From: JAWPMT01 sp965267435
GTDB taxonomy: Bacteria > Bacteroidota > Bacteroidia > Cytophagales > Cyclobacteriaceae
Direction of reading: 5' to 3'
NCBI GenBank assembly: GCA_965267435.1
Contig: OZ253960.1
Location: 682,001-746,000 of the forward strand
Length of the DNA stretch: 64,000 bases
Part shown: piece after piece, positions 17,525 to 25,894 of the stretch
Layout: the number at the start of each line of letters is the position of its first letter
Position numbering within the stretch: position 1 is the first letter of the stretch
Program-made: the position numbers and the translations under genes
The notes under the pieces: model-generated
The model's input: only the letters and a program-made list of their open reading frames with translations
What the model was told of the DNA's origin: nothing
Databases searched by the model: none

Positions 17525-18088
17525 ATGAAGGTCAATTTCTTACAGCTACTACACGAATCACATAAGATCGACGAATTAATCGACACGGAGGTGGCCACGC
17601 TTGCCTCGTCAGCATTGCGGAGCAAACCAAGCGCGGACATCTGGTCGATCATCGAGGTCATCGATCACCTCAATAAGACGTTTGAACTATATATCCCCAG
17701 ATTGGAAAAAGCTTACGGTGAGGCATCGGACCGTCACGAGGTGTGCGACGAGGTCACCATTAGGTCATCCAGAGCTCTCATGATCAACTCCGTCGCTCCC
17801 AAGAATGGTAAGCGACCTTTCAAAATGAAGACTTTTTCATTCTTTGAGCCGAAAGTGTCCGACAAGGAGGTCCAGGAAATATTGCAGCAATACCGCAATT
17901 ACCGAGATACGTTCAACGAGATACTCAAGGACGCTCGGAAAAAGGATGTTGACCGTGTATCCATTCAGTCAGCACTAAAGTATCTGTCTTTTCGTGTACC
18001 GGAAGCCCTCAAGTTTGTGCTGAGCCACGAGCAGCGGCATATACTGCAGCTTCGTGGCGTCATGGAAGCCGTGTTAGAGGAAGTGTAA
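17525..18088 (+). CDS. DinB-like four-helix-bundle protein
   Basis: This 187-residue all-helical protein has the DinB/YfiT pattern of three spaced histidine sites: IIEVIDHLNKTF near residue 47, and HEQRHILQ near the C-terminus supplying two more. DinB-family proteins bind a divalent metal and include thiol-dependent transferases such as bacillithiol or mycothiol S-transferases, but most are uncharacterised. Here a role in detoxification or stress is only a guess. It follows the Crp/Fnr gene by 69 bp with an FNR-type box between them. Confidence 0.8.
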   Translation: MKVNFLQLLHESHKIDELIDTEVATLASSALRSKPSADIWSIIEVIDHLNKTFELYIPRLEKAYGEASDRHEVCDEVTIRSSRALMINSVAPKNGKRPFKMKTFSFFEPKVSDKEVQEILQQYRNYRDTFNEILKDARKKDVDRVSIQSALKYLSFRVPEALKFVLSHEQRHILQLRGVMEAVLEEV

Positions 18089-18128
18089 AAACCCCTCCCC
18101 ACTGCGGTTGTCCTTTGGGAGGAATTGG

Positions 18129-18136
18129 TAGTTTTG
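18129..18136 (+). promoter_or_regulatory. -7 box before the small membrane protein gene
   Basis: TAGTTTTG is a perfect TAnnTTTG element, 18 nt before the ATG at 18155. A TTG at 18108-18110, 18 nt upstream, is a weak -33 candidate. Confidence 0.4.
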
Positions 18137-18154
18137 TTGGATTCTCCGAGTCCT

Positions 18155-18379
18155 ATGAATGTTACCACTCTCGTTTTACTAGCCGTCGTCGTGATCATGC
18201 TCCAAATCGGCATCTTCTGGATGGGCCGTCGTCTACGCAAGCGCGAAAAGGAAAACAGCGTGATCCTCAAGTATGACATCGATTCACGCAAAAAGGCCTG
18301 GCAGCTGATGCAGGACGAGAGCATCCCCGAAGAGGACCGGGAGGAGATCTCCCGACTCTACAATGCCGAGGAGGAGTAG
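18155..18379 (+). CDS. Small single-pass membrane protein
   Basis: This 74-residue protein has an N-terminal membrane helix (MNVTTLVLLAVVVIMLQIGI). A basic segment RRLRKREK follows, then an acidic, probably helical tail ending in YNAEEE. The positive charges after the helix suggest a cytoplasmic tail. I do not recognise a family and propose no function. I use the ATG at 18155 because the in-frame TTG at 18125 lies upstream of, and its codons run through, the predicted -7 box. A 409-bp gap follows. Confidence 0.6.
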   Translation: MNVTTLVLLAVVVIMLQIGIFWMGRRLRKREKENSVILKYDIDSRKKAWQLMQDESIPEEDREEISRLYNAEEE

Positions 18380-18788
18380 GGGCGCACGGCCCGCCGCTGG
18401 ACCCATCGCACGCACCATGAAGTAGAGAATGGCGCGTTGACGTTCACTGCACGATACGACTTCTCTCGCTTCATGGTTAGCTGCCTCGCGCCGGCGCCAG
18501 CCGTCGGCCCCTCTGTCCACACGCAAGGCAAGCCTTGTCTGGCGCTTCGGCTTCTGGCCATGGTATGCAGCGAATATTTTTAGCTATCCCCGTACCTTAC
18601 CATGACCACCCCTCGGGGCTGTGTAAAAAGCTTGAAATGACTGTCAGGCTGAGGCTCTCGAAGCCCCCTCACCCCGCGGTCTGCGGCACACAGACAGAAA
18701 TGCGGTCCGCACGAGCAGAAATATCAAATCATGGCATATTTCTTCCTCTGCATCCTATTTTTGAAAGAGACTCCTCCCCATAGCACCT
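18380..18788. other. Long intergenic region with interrupted inverted repeat
   Basis: No convincing gene is seen in this 409-bp gap. The first half is G+C-rich. It contains an interrupted inverted repeat: ACCATGAAG (18414-18422) pairs perfectly with CTTCATGGT (18469-18477), and inside it GAGAA (18425-18429) pairs with TTCTC (18461-18465). This could be a structured RNA, an operator or a decayed element. I found no insertion-sequence ends or target duplication. Confidence 0.5.
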
Positions 18789-19733
18789 ATGAAGATCACT
18801 CCTTTACCCAACTCACTGCCCGCGATTGCGACGCTGCTTACATTTCTTTTCACGACCCACCTCGATGCACAGGTGCGCACAGTCGTGTACGATCAGGGCG
18901 CCTGGTTCCTGGAAGGCGGCGACACGATCATGCATTACCAGGCCGCAGACAAATCATTCAACGGCACCTATACACGAGCCAACTACATCCACCCACTGTA
19001 CTCTTTGGACGGAGAGGTCATCACGGAAGACTTTCCCGCCGATCATCTTCATCAGCGAGGTATCTTCTGGGCATGGCACCAGTTGTATGTTGGAGACCAA
19101 AGAATCGGGGATGGCTGGGAGACGAAGGATGTAAAGTGGGATGTGACGTCAATGACATTGCAGCGCACAGAACCAACCGCCGTACTTGTGGCAGAAGTCA
19201 CATGGAAGTCGCCGCTATGGACGGACCCGGGAGGGGAAGAACTACCCATTGTGAAGGAAACCACCACGCTCGAGGTTTTTCCACGAGCGTCAGACCACCG
19301 GATCATTGATATCCGGATAGAGATGCGGCCTCAGTACGACAATGTACGACTTGGAGGTTCTGAGGATGAAAAAGGTTACGGCGGATTTTCGGCAAGAGTT
19401 CGACTTCCCGAGGGCATGGTTTTTACAGGAGAAGATGGTGTAGTGACACCTCAGAACCTTCCATTGGTGGCGGGTCCATGGATGGACATCACCGGGCCCA
19501 TCGGAGCGAAGGGCGCTAAAGCCGGCATTGCCATTGTCTCTCATCCACAAAATCCCGGCTATCCTCACCCATGGATACTCAGATCGAAAAACAGCATGCA
19601 AAACCCGGTGTACCCCTATCCAGGGCGCGAGGCGGTGCCTATGTCCGCCAGAGATCCATTGGTATTGCGCTATTGCCTCATATTGCATTCAGGACTAGAT
19701 CTGGCGCAAATCACCGAGTTAGGGTTCAATTGA
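18789..19733 (+). CDS. DUF6807 (PmoA-like) exported protein
   Basis: This 314-residue protein has a signal peptide ending near HLDAQV. The core matches the DUF6807 family, named PmoA in some databases: YIHPLYSLDGEVITEDFPAD, then HLHQRGIFWAWHQ, GYGGFSARVRLPEG and HPQNPGYPHPW. Despite that name the family is not methane monooxygenase. It is found with sugar-acting genes in Bacteroidota and Planctomycetes, and its chemistry is not settled. The downstream neighbour, 102 bp away on the same strand, is a Tat-type Gfo/Idh/MocA oxidoreductase, which supports a role in carbohydrate metabolism. Confidence 0.8.
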   Translation: MKITPLPNSLPAIATLLTFLFTTHLDAQVRTVVYDQGAWFLEGGDTIMHYQAADKSFNGTYTRANYIHPLYSLDGEVITEDFPADHLHQRGIFWAWHQLYVGDQRIGDGWETKDVKWDVTSMTLQRTEPTAVLVAEVTWKSPLWTDPGGEELPIVKETTTLEVFPRASDHRIIDIRIEMRPQYDNVRLGGSEDEKGYGGFSARVRLPEGMVFTGEDGVVTPQNLPLVAGPWMDITGPIGAKGAKAGIAIVSHPQNPGYPHPWILRSKNSMQNPVYPYPGREAVPMSARDPLVLRYCLILHSGLDLAQITELGFN

Positions 19734-19835
19734 ATCCTGAGCACCCCACCATTGCAACGCCAGACCTTGGCCCCTGAGCAGGTTGTCATTAAATTACGAC
19801 TAGCCATTTTTTGTCATCGAAGAGCCTAAACTGAT

Positions 19836-21167
19836 ATGAAAACTAGAAGAGATTTTTTGAAGAAAACCTCGGCATCTGCCGTAGGCATTGGATTAGCTCC
19901 GCAGTTCCTGTCCGCAGCCGATCTCGTGCAAGCCAGTGATATCGTCAATCTGGGCGTCATAGGTTGCAATGGTATGGGCTGGTCCAATATGCGCTCCCAC
20001 CTCAATATGTCCGACACTCGCTGCATTGCTATGTGCGATGTAGATGATGACGTACTGGCAAGAAGGACGAACGACTACAAGGAATACCGAGACAACAAGC
20101 CGGAAACCTACAAGGATTACCGGAAGCTCCTGGACAACAAAGACATTGACGCCGTTGTCATCGGTACGCCCGACCATTGGCATTGCCGTATGTTCATGGA
20201 TGCACTGGAGGCCGGTAAGCATGTGTACGTAGAGAAGCCGTTGGCCAATTCTGTACAGGAAAGTTACATCATGGCCGAGGCAGGAGAGAAGTACTCTGAC
20301 AAAGTGATCCAGGTTGGCCAGTGGCAGCGCAGCGGTACCCATTATGAGCAGGCGATCGACATTGTGCGCTCCGGGGATCTGGGCAACATCAGGTTGGTCA
20401 AAGTGTGGGCCTATCAGGGGTGGATGAAGCCCGTACCTGTCATGCCCGACGAGTCTGCACCACCAGGTGTGGACTATGACATGTGGCTCGGTCCTGCGCC
20501 CAAGAGAGCATTCAATAAAAATCGCTTTCACTTCAACTTCCGATGGTTTTGGGACTATGCCGGAGGGTTGATGACCGACTGGGGCGTACATGAGATCGAC
20601 ATTGCCCTTTATGCCATGCAGGCTACGGCCCCCAAATCGGTAATGGCTTCAGGAGGCAAACTGGCCTATCCGGACGATGCCTCCGAAACACCTGATACGC
20701 TGCAGGCAGTCTTCGAATACGACGACTTCAATATGTTGTGGGAACACGCGACTGGTATCGACGGGGGTAACTATGGCCGGACAGAAGGCATCGCTTTCAT
20801 CGGCAACAATGGCACGCTGGTACTCAATCGAGGAGGATTTGAGCTGATCCCGGAGGAGCAGACGAAGGACGGCATGCGAGAGTACCTGATGCCAGACATA
20901 CCTGATCAGGGTCGCCGGGGCAACTACCTCAACTTCCACACGCAGAACTTCGTGGATGCGATCAAGAACAATGATCCGAAGAGAGCCAAGTGCACAGCAC
21001 GGGAAGGAAGCGCAGCAGCCATCAATGCGCACATGGGCAACATTGCCTTCAAAACGGGCCGCAAAATCTACTGGGACGGTGACACCAGGTCCTTCAAGGG
21101 AGATGAGGAGGCCACAGCCCTGATCAACGCCAACTACCAAAATGGCTGGAAACTTCCAAAAGTGTGA
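19836..21167 (+). CDS. Tat-exported Gfo/Idh/MocA-family oxidoreductase
   Basis: This 443-residue protein starts with a twin-arginine signal (TRRDFLKKTSASAVGIG) that predicts export of a folded, cofactor-loaded enzyme. The Rossmann domain carries NLGVIGCNGMGWSNM and later VIGTPDHWHCRMFMDALEAG, with the family lysine in HVYVEKPLANS. The C-terminal dimerisation domain has WFWDYAGGLMTDWGVHEIDIA. The family uses NAD(P) to oxidise or reduce sugars and derivatives; Tat-exported members in this phylum act on sugars in the periplasm. It follows the DUF6807 gene, and a second member lies at 55667-56971. Confidence 0.88.
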   Translation: MKTRRDFLKKTSASAVGIGLAPQFLSAADLVQASDIVNLGVIGCNGMGWSNMRSHLNMSDTRCIAMCDVDDDVLARRTNDYKEYRDNKPETYKDYRKLLDNKDIDAVVIGTPDHWHCRMFMDALEAGKHVYVEKPLANSVQESYIMAEAGEKYSDKVIQVGQWQRSGTHYEQAIDIVRSGDLGNIRLVKVWAYQGWMKPVPVMPDESAPPGVDYDMWLGPAPKRAFNKNRFHFNFRWFWDYAGGLMTDWGVHEIDIALYAMQATAPKSVMASGGKLAYPDDASETPDTLQAVFEYDDFNMLWEHATGIDGGNYGRTEGIAFIGNNGTLVLNRGGFELIPEEQTKDGMREYLMPDIPDQGRRGNYLNFHTQNFVDAIKNNDPKRAKCTAREGSAAAINAHMGNIAFKTGRKIYWDGDTRSFKGDEEATALINANYQNGWKLPKV

Positions 21168-21256
21168 ATAACTGAAACGTAATCCACAACGTTGCCATGG
21201 CAGATACTGTTAAATTCGTGGGTTAAAGAATTTCATACTTTTTTAAGGTTGGAGGA

Positions 21257-22048
21257 ATGAAGCAGTACCATGATTTGATGCGCCACATTCTGGACAATGG
21301 TGTCCGGAAGGAGGACCGTACCGGCACAGGGACCATCAGCGTATTTGGCTATCAGATGCGATTCGACCTGCAAGCCGGCTTTCCGCTGGTGACGACGAAA
21401 AAAGTACACACTCGGTCCATCATTCACGAGTTGCTGTGGTTTCTCAAGGGCGACCAAAACATCGGTTACCTGAAGGAAAACGGCGTTTCCATCTGGGACG
21501 AGTGGGCCGATGAAAACGGCGACCTGGGCCCTGTCTATGGCGTGCAGTGGCGTAGTTGGCCTGCTGCAGCTGGTAACATCGATCAAATCACCCAGGTGAT
21601 TGATCAGATCAAAGCCAATCCCGATTCCAGGAGACTTATCGTCAGTGCTTGGAATGTCGCGGATGTCAACCACATGGCGCTACCTCCCTGCCATGCCTTC
21701 TTTCAGTTTTATGTCGCAGAGGGCAGACTTTCTTGCCAACTCTATCAGCGCAGCGCTGATGTGTTTCTAGGCGTGCCTTTCAATATTGCCTCCTATGCAC
21801 TACTCACCATGATGGTGGCTCAGGTGTGCGGCCTGGAAGCTGGGGAGTTTGTCCATACTTTTGGGGATGCCCATCTCTATAGCAATCACCTAGAGCAGAC
21901 GGAGTTGCAGCTAAGTCGCGATCCCAGACCACTGCCGACCATGGAGCTCAATCCAGCTGTTCGAGACATTTTTGATTTTAGCTATGAGGACTTCACCTTG
22001 CTAAACTATGATCCTCATCCTCATATCAAGGCGGCGGTGGCGGTATAG
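21257..22048 (+). CDS. thyA: Thymidylate synthase
   Basis: This 263-residue protein is a full-length classical thymidylate synthase, one residue shorter than the E. coli enzyme. It methylates dUMP to dTMP using methylene-tetrahydrofolate. Conserved parts include RTGTGTISVFGYQMRFDL, PLVTTKKVHTRSIIHELLWF, the active-site LPPCHAFFQFYV (Cys145), CQLYQRSADVFLGVPFNIAS and HTFGDAHLYSNH. A GGAGGA sits directly before the ATG. Dihydrofolate reductase, its usual partner, is not encoded next to it. Confidence 0.97.
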   Translation: MKQYHDLMRHILDNGVRKEDRTGTGTISVFGYQMRFDLQAGFPLVTTKKVHTRSIIHELLWFLKGDQNIGYLKENGVSIWDEWADENGDLGPVYGVQWRSWPAAAGNIDQITQVIDQIKANPDSRRLIVSAWNVADVNHMALPPCHAFFQFYVAEGRLSCQLYQRSADVFLGVPFNIASYALLTMMVAQVCGLEAGEFVHTFGDAHLYSNHLEQTELQLSRDPRPLPTMELNPAVRDIFDFSYEDFTLLNYDPHPHIKAAVAV

Positions 22049-22134
22049 TCGGCGGCAAGAAAAAACATCGGATATGCGCCAGACACGGATTTGGTTTCTT
22101 CGTACATTAAGTATAAGAACCAAAAACAACCGCC

Positions 22135-25056
22135 GTGAAACCCAAAGCACCCCAAGCACAAGGGCTCTACCTTGCCTTGCTACTGATGATCTGGGCTCCT
22201 ATTTGTCAGGCGCAGTTCGAAGGTGTAGCGACACTCCCCTCTGATCTATATGTCTACTCCGATACCCACATCTATCGTGTGACGGATGATGGACTGGAAG
22301 TGATTGGCAATTTCGTGCAGTCCCATGACGAGGTCTTCCTCATCACTTCAGACGGCCACCTGATTGTGAGTAGCGCCGGACATATATCCCTTGTGGACCC
22401 AACCGATGGTGCTAGAACCTCACTATTTACCTGGTCGACAAATGACAACAATACTTCTGCTGCCTACTTTGACAGGGAAATTTACTTGTTAGAGAGCGGC
22501 TGGGATCCGGTCATTAGCGTCTACCACCTCGATGGTGATTCGCTCTCTTCCAAATCTCATACGATGTCCTGGACCAATGGGCCATACGAGGGCGGTTCAC
22601 CTGCTGGCATAGCTTTTAATCCCGTCGACGGGTACCTGTACTATTCGTACTCGTTCTACTCGGCCAATGGCGATGTCGATTCGTGGATTACCATTGAAAA
22701 CGAGGGTGGGGAGTTCATGGAAGAACTGCGCGTAACTGGAGAAGTTCGGGATTTTGCGTTTGATGCCAGCGGTCAGATGTATGGCATTGTTGGAGGTCAC
22801 CTGGCCATGTTAGATCTGCAAGCTGGGTTAGCACAAGAAATCGATACCACTACACTTCGTGGCATTATCTCAGCTACGCATTCGGAGGACTACGGCGTGG
22901 GTCCGTATCAGGCCTACGTCGATCGACTTCACGTAGGAGAGACCTATGAGGGTTTTGTCACAGTGACCAACAACTTCTCAGAGACCATCGAGGTATCGTC
23001 GGTGTCTTCCCAGACAGATCAGTTGGAGTTGGCCGCCACGTTTCCATCGTCGATTGCTGCCGGATCCTCCCAGGTGATCACCTTCAGTTACGAGGCGAAT
23101 GCCGCAGGCGACATAGATGAAAGTCTGACGCTGCAACTCACCCTTCCCGATACCGCAGCGATCCATACTATAGCCGTCAGAGGATTGGTTTACCGGGAAG
23201 AACCGCTACAGGAAGACGTTTTTTACGGTTATAACGCTGGTCAATTCCACTTGTCGAACCTCACAGGTGAGGAGGATCATGTGCTGGGCACTGTGGATAT
23301 TACGCTGACAGCCTTAGCATCCAATGATTCAGGCATTGCCTACGGTATTTCTCGGGGCGGCGATCTCTACCAAGTAGACACCGAGACTGGAGATCTCAAT
23401 TATGTGACACAGCTCTATGAAAACCACTCCATTTCACCAAGTCACATTTACAACATGGACTTCCAAACCGATAGTACTTTGCGTGCCATCGTCGGCTCTA
23501 GTGTCTGGGGGGGTGGTGTCCATTGGTCCCTGGAGGAGTACGATATCGACGACGGTTCAAAAAGCACTCTGTCGACACTCTACGAAAGTCTTCCGGATTT
23601 CCCCCCGTCAGGGAGGACATATAGTGCCGTCGCTTGCCTAAACTCCTCAACCTACCTGGCCGATGGGACGAAGCTCTACCTGTTGTCACATCAGGAGGGG
23701 CAACTCGTCCCAAAGGAAGTGGGGCCATTCGAATTGCCAGGAATGACCATGGTTGACATGTTCGCCACTCCCGACCGTCTTTTTGGGGTTTTCAAAGACG
23801 GAGCGAACAATTATAAGCTGGCACAGATCAATCCATCTGTCGGCCATGCCCTAATCCTTGTGGACGTGTTGGCGGTGGAGATGGCTTTGGCTCGCCAATT
23901 ACCCAATCTTTTGGATGGGCTGTACATCAGCCCCGAACAGGTGGACTTTCAATTTGTGCCGATTGAGGAAGCCCCAATCATTCAAGAGATGGCGGTGACC
24001 AACTGGAGTAAAGAACCGCATCCATTCCCGGAATTGCCCGAACTCGAGGGCCCCTTTTTCTGGGAGCAGCCGAAGACGGGTATGCTGGACCCATGGGAGA
24101 CTCGCTTGGTCGACCTGGTTTTTGATCCAGTCCAAGCGGGCGAGTTTTCTATATCAATCGATCAGTTGACCGGTGACAATGAGCTCCAAATCGTTGGCAA
24201 GGCGATTCAGGTTACAGGCCTCCAGGAGGGCTTCGGTGTTTTGACGAATAGCATTTGGGAGAGCACCGGGTTTGTGACCTCTATATTCCGGGTGGACGCC
24301 ACTACCCTGGACAAGGAATACCTGGGTTCCGTCAATGCGGGCCGACCGATAAAGGATATCGAAATGGATGAGCAAGGGCTTCCTTATATCCTAACAGACA
24401 ATGGGCACGTGTTCTCGTTGGACCTGGAGACGATGACGTTGTACGATGTATCCGAAATACCATTGCCTGAGGAATTGAACTTTGAAAATGAGGTGCTGGA
24501 CGACCGTGTCTACAAGGTGCGCGAACAGGGAGAGACATTTTTAATCGTGGAGACAACGGAGACCGGTGTGAATGAATATCGTGTCCGTCCCGGCCAGGGT
24601 CCAATTGCAGTGAAGGACTTTGAGTTGATTAGTCACAGCCACATGATGCTCTTACTTCACCCTCAACAGCAGGCTGTGCAGTGGTACTTGTACGACATTG
24701 GCACTGATGAGTTGACTCATAAAGGGGTCGCCCTCGGTGAGGAGGACTTATCGGATCTATCCACGTCGTCCACAGTCTTTGATCTACCTGCCATCGATGT
24801 CCTGACCTCAGTACCTAACAAAATAGTTTTCAAAATTTACCCAAATCCGGCTGATGACATCCTGACTGTAACAGCCTCCGGGCGCATCCGGGACTTCCAT
24901 TTGGTAGATTACATGGGTCGAAGCCATGAGGTAGAAAAACATTTCCATGAGACATTCTGGCGGTTGTCTCTGAGCACCGTTCCCTCGGGTCTTTACCTCC
25001 TCAAAATTGATCTTGAGTCAGGTGCGCGCGAGTTCAGGAGGGTAATGGTTCGCTAA
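22135..25056 (+). CDS. Large secreted protein with T9SS type A sorting domain
   Basis: This 973-residue protein starts at a GTG (22135) and has a signal peptide ending near APICQAQFEG. The body reads as repeated beta-propeller-like strands (LYVYSDTHIYRVTDDGLEVI, AYGISRGGDLYQVDTETGDL, AQINPSVGHALI). Two HYDIN/choice-of-anchor-like immunoglobulin segments are interspersed (FVTVTNNFSETIEVSSVSSQ near residue 275; a similar one near 610). The last 80 residues, from VFKIYPNPADDILTV to the GLYLLKI and VMVR end, are a T9SS type A sorting domain. The protein should be exported through the outer membrane and attached to the surface or released. No enzyme motif is seen. Confidence 0.85.
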   Translation: MKPKAPQAQGLYLALLLMIWAPICQAQFEGVATLPSDLYVYSDTHIYRVTDDGLEVIGNFVQSHDEVFLITSDGHLIVSSAGHISLVDPTDGARTSLFTWSTNDNNTSAAYFDREIYLLESGWDPVISVYHLDGDSLSSKSHTMSWTNGPYEGGSPAGIAFNPVDGYLYYSYSFYSANGDVDSWITIENEGGEFMEELRVTGEVRDFAFDASGQMYGIVGGHLAMLDLQAGLAQEIDTTTLRGIISATHSEDYGVGPYQAYVDRLHVGETYEGFVTVTNNFSETIEVSSVSSQTDQLELAATFPSSIAAGSSQVITFSYEANAAGDIDESLTLQLTLPDTAAIHTIAVRGLVYREEPLQEDVFYGYNAGQFHLSNLTGEEDHVLGTVDITLTALASNDSGIAYGISRGGDLYQVDTETGDLNYVTQLYENHSISPSHIYNMDFQTDSTLRAIVGSSVWGGGVHWSLEEYDIDDGSKSTLSTLYESLPDFPPSGRTYSAVACLNSSTYLADGTKLYLLSHQEGQLVPKEVGPFELPGMTMVDMFATPDRLFGVFKDGANNYKLAQINPSVGHALILVDVLAVEMALARQLPNLLDGLYISPEQVDFQFVPIEEAPIIQEMAVTNWSKEPHPFPELPELEGPFFWEQPKTGMLDPWETRLVDLVFDPVQAGEFSISIDQLTGDNELQIVGKAIQVTGLQEGFGVLTNSIWESTGFVTSIFRVDATTLDKEYLGSVNAGRPIKDIEMDEQGLPYILTDNGHVFSLDLETMTLYDVSEIPLPEELNFENEVLDDRVYKVREQGETFLIVETTETGVNEYRVRPGQGPIAVKDFELISHSHMMLLLHPQQQAVQWYLYDIGTDELTHKGVALGEEDLSDLSTSSTVFDLPAIDVLTSVPNKIVFKIYPNPADDILTVTASGRIRDFHLVDYMGRSHEVEKHFHETFWRLSLSTVPSGLYLLKIDLESGAREFRRVMVR

Positions 25057-25180
25057 ATTTTCGACGACAGATCGGTATAGAAAAGGGTCTGTTTCTCCCA
25101 AAAAGACATGAAACTTGAGGTCTCGCAGGCCGTACACTGCATAGATGAAGTTTGTCAGTACCTAAACTCGGGGATTCGGT

Positions 25181-25188
25181 TAATTTTG
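25181..25188 (+). promoter_or_regulatory. -7 box of the sdaAB-like/TolC/HlyD operon
   Basis: TAATTTTG is a perfect TAnnTTTG element, 34 bp before the ATG at 25223. A TTTG lies at 25151-25154, but 26 nt away, longer than usual for a -33 element. Confidence 0.4.
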
Positions 25189-25222
25189 CCGACAGCCAAA
25201 ACTACTTAGACACCTAGACCCA

Positions 25223-25894
25223 ATGCCTGAAAAAAGCAGCGTTTTTGATATGATAGGGCCCGTTATGATCGGTCCTTCAAGCTCGCATACGGCGGGGGTA
25301 GTGAAAATTGGCAAGGTCGGTCACAAGCTTTTGGGGGCCACCCCCGAAGAGGTCGAAATCACTTTCTACAACTCTTTTGCACGCACATACGAGGGACACG
25401 GCAGTGATCGTGCCATACTCGCAGGCCTGATGGGCATGGATCCAGATGACAATCGTATCAAGGATGCCCTCCAACTTGCCAAAGAGTCAGGCCTCGCCTA
25501 CAAATTTCGATCAGTAGGCAATGCTTCCACCTTACATCCCAATACAGTGAAGTTGAGCATGAAAACTGGTGAGAGCAGCCGGACCTTGGTAGGGGAGAGT
25601 CGAGGAGGTGGGATCATTCGGATCCGGGAGCTCAATGGGTTCGACGCCAACTTTAGCTGCGCATTGCATACAATGATCATCGAGGCCGATGACACCAAAG
25701 GAAGCATCGCATTCATCACAGATATATTATCACACGACGATTGCAACATCGCAACCATGACTGTGTCGAGGAAGGCTCGCAACGACCTTGCTTGTCTCAT
25801 TTTAGAGATGGATTCAGGGCCAAAGCAGATTTCTATCGATTACATCAATCACCTCAGTTGGGTGAAGAGAACATGGTACATACCAGAGATATGA
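25223..25894 (+). CDS. sdaAB: L-serine dehydratase, iron-sulfur type, beta subunit
   Basis: This 223-residue protein has the beta-subunit pattern MIGPVMIGPSSSHTAGVVKIG, then FYNSFARTYEGHGSDRAILAG and HPNTVKLSM. An ACT-like regulatory domain follows in the last 80 residues (SFIVDI-type pattern: SIAFITDILSHDDCNIATMT). With the alpha subunit it deaminates L-serine to pyruvate and ammonia using a [4Fe-4S] cluster. The alpha subunit, which carries the cluster cysteines, is not adjacent. Instead the stop codon overlaps the TolC start by ATGA, so this metabolic gene is first in an efflux operon. Confidence 0.9.
   Translation: MPEKSSVFDMIGPVMIGPSSSHTAGVVKIGKVGHKLLGATPEEVEITFYNSFARTYEGHGSDRAILAGLMGMDPDDNRIKDALQLAKESGLAYKFRSVGNASTLHPNTVKLSMKTGESSRTLVGESRGGGIIRIRELNGFDANFSCALHTMIIEADDTKGSIAFITDILSHDDCNIATMTVSRKARNDLACLILEMDSGPKQISIDYINHLSWVKRTWYIPEI

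Noticed and set aside
18380..18788. Remnant of an insertion sequence.
   Set aside because: No transposase fragment, terminal repeats or target duplication could be seen, only an internal interrupted repeat.
19893..20591. A 232-codon minus-strand frame opposite the first Gfo/Idh/MocA gene.
   Set aside because: It is a shadow frame with no domain; the opposite strand carries the Tat signal and NAD-binding motifs.
25741..25890. A 50-residue N-terminal extension of the TolC protein.
   Set aside because: It overlaps the serine dehydratase gene in another frame, and the signal peptide begins only at 25891.
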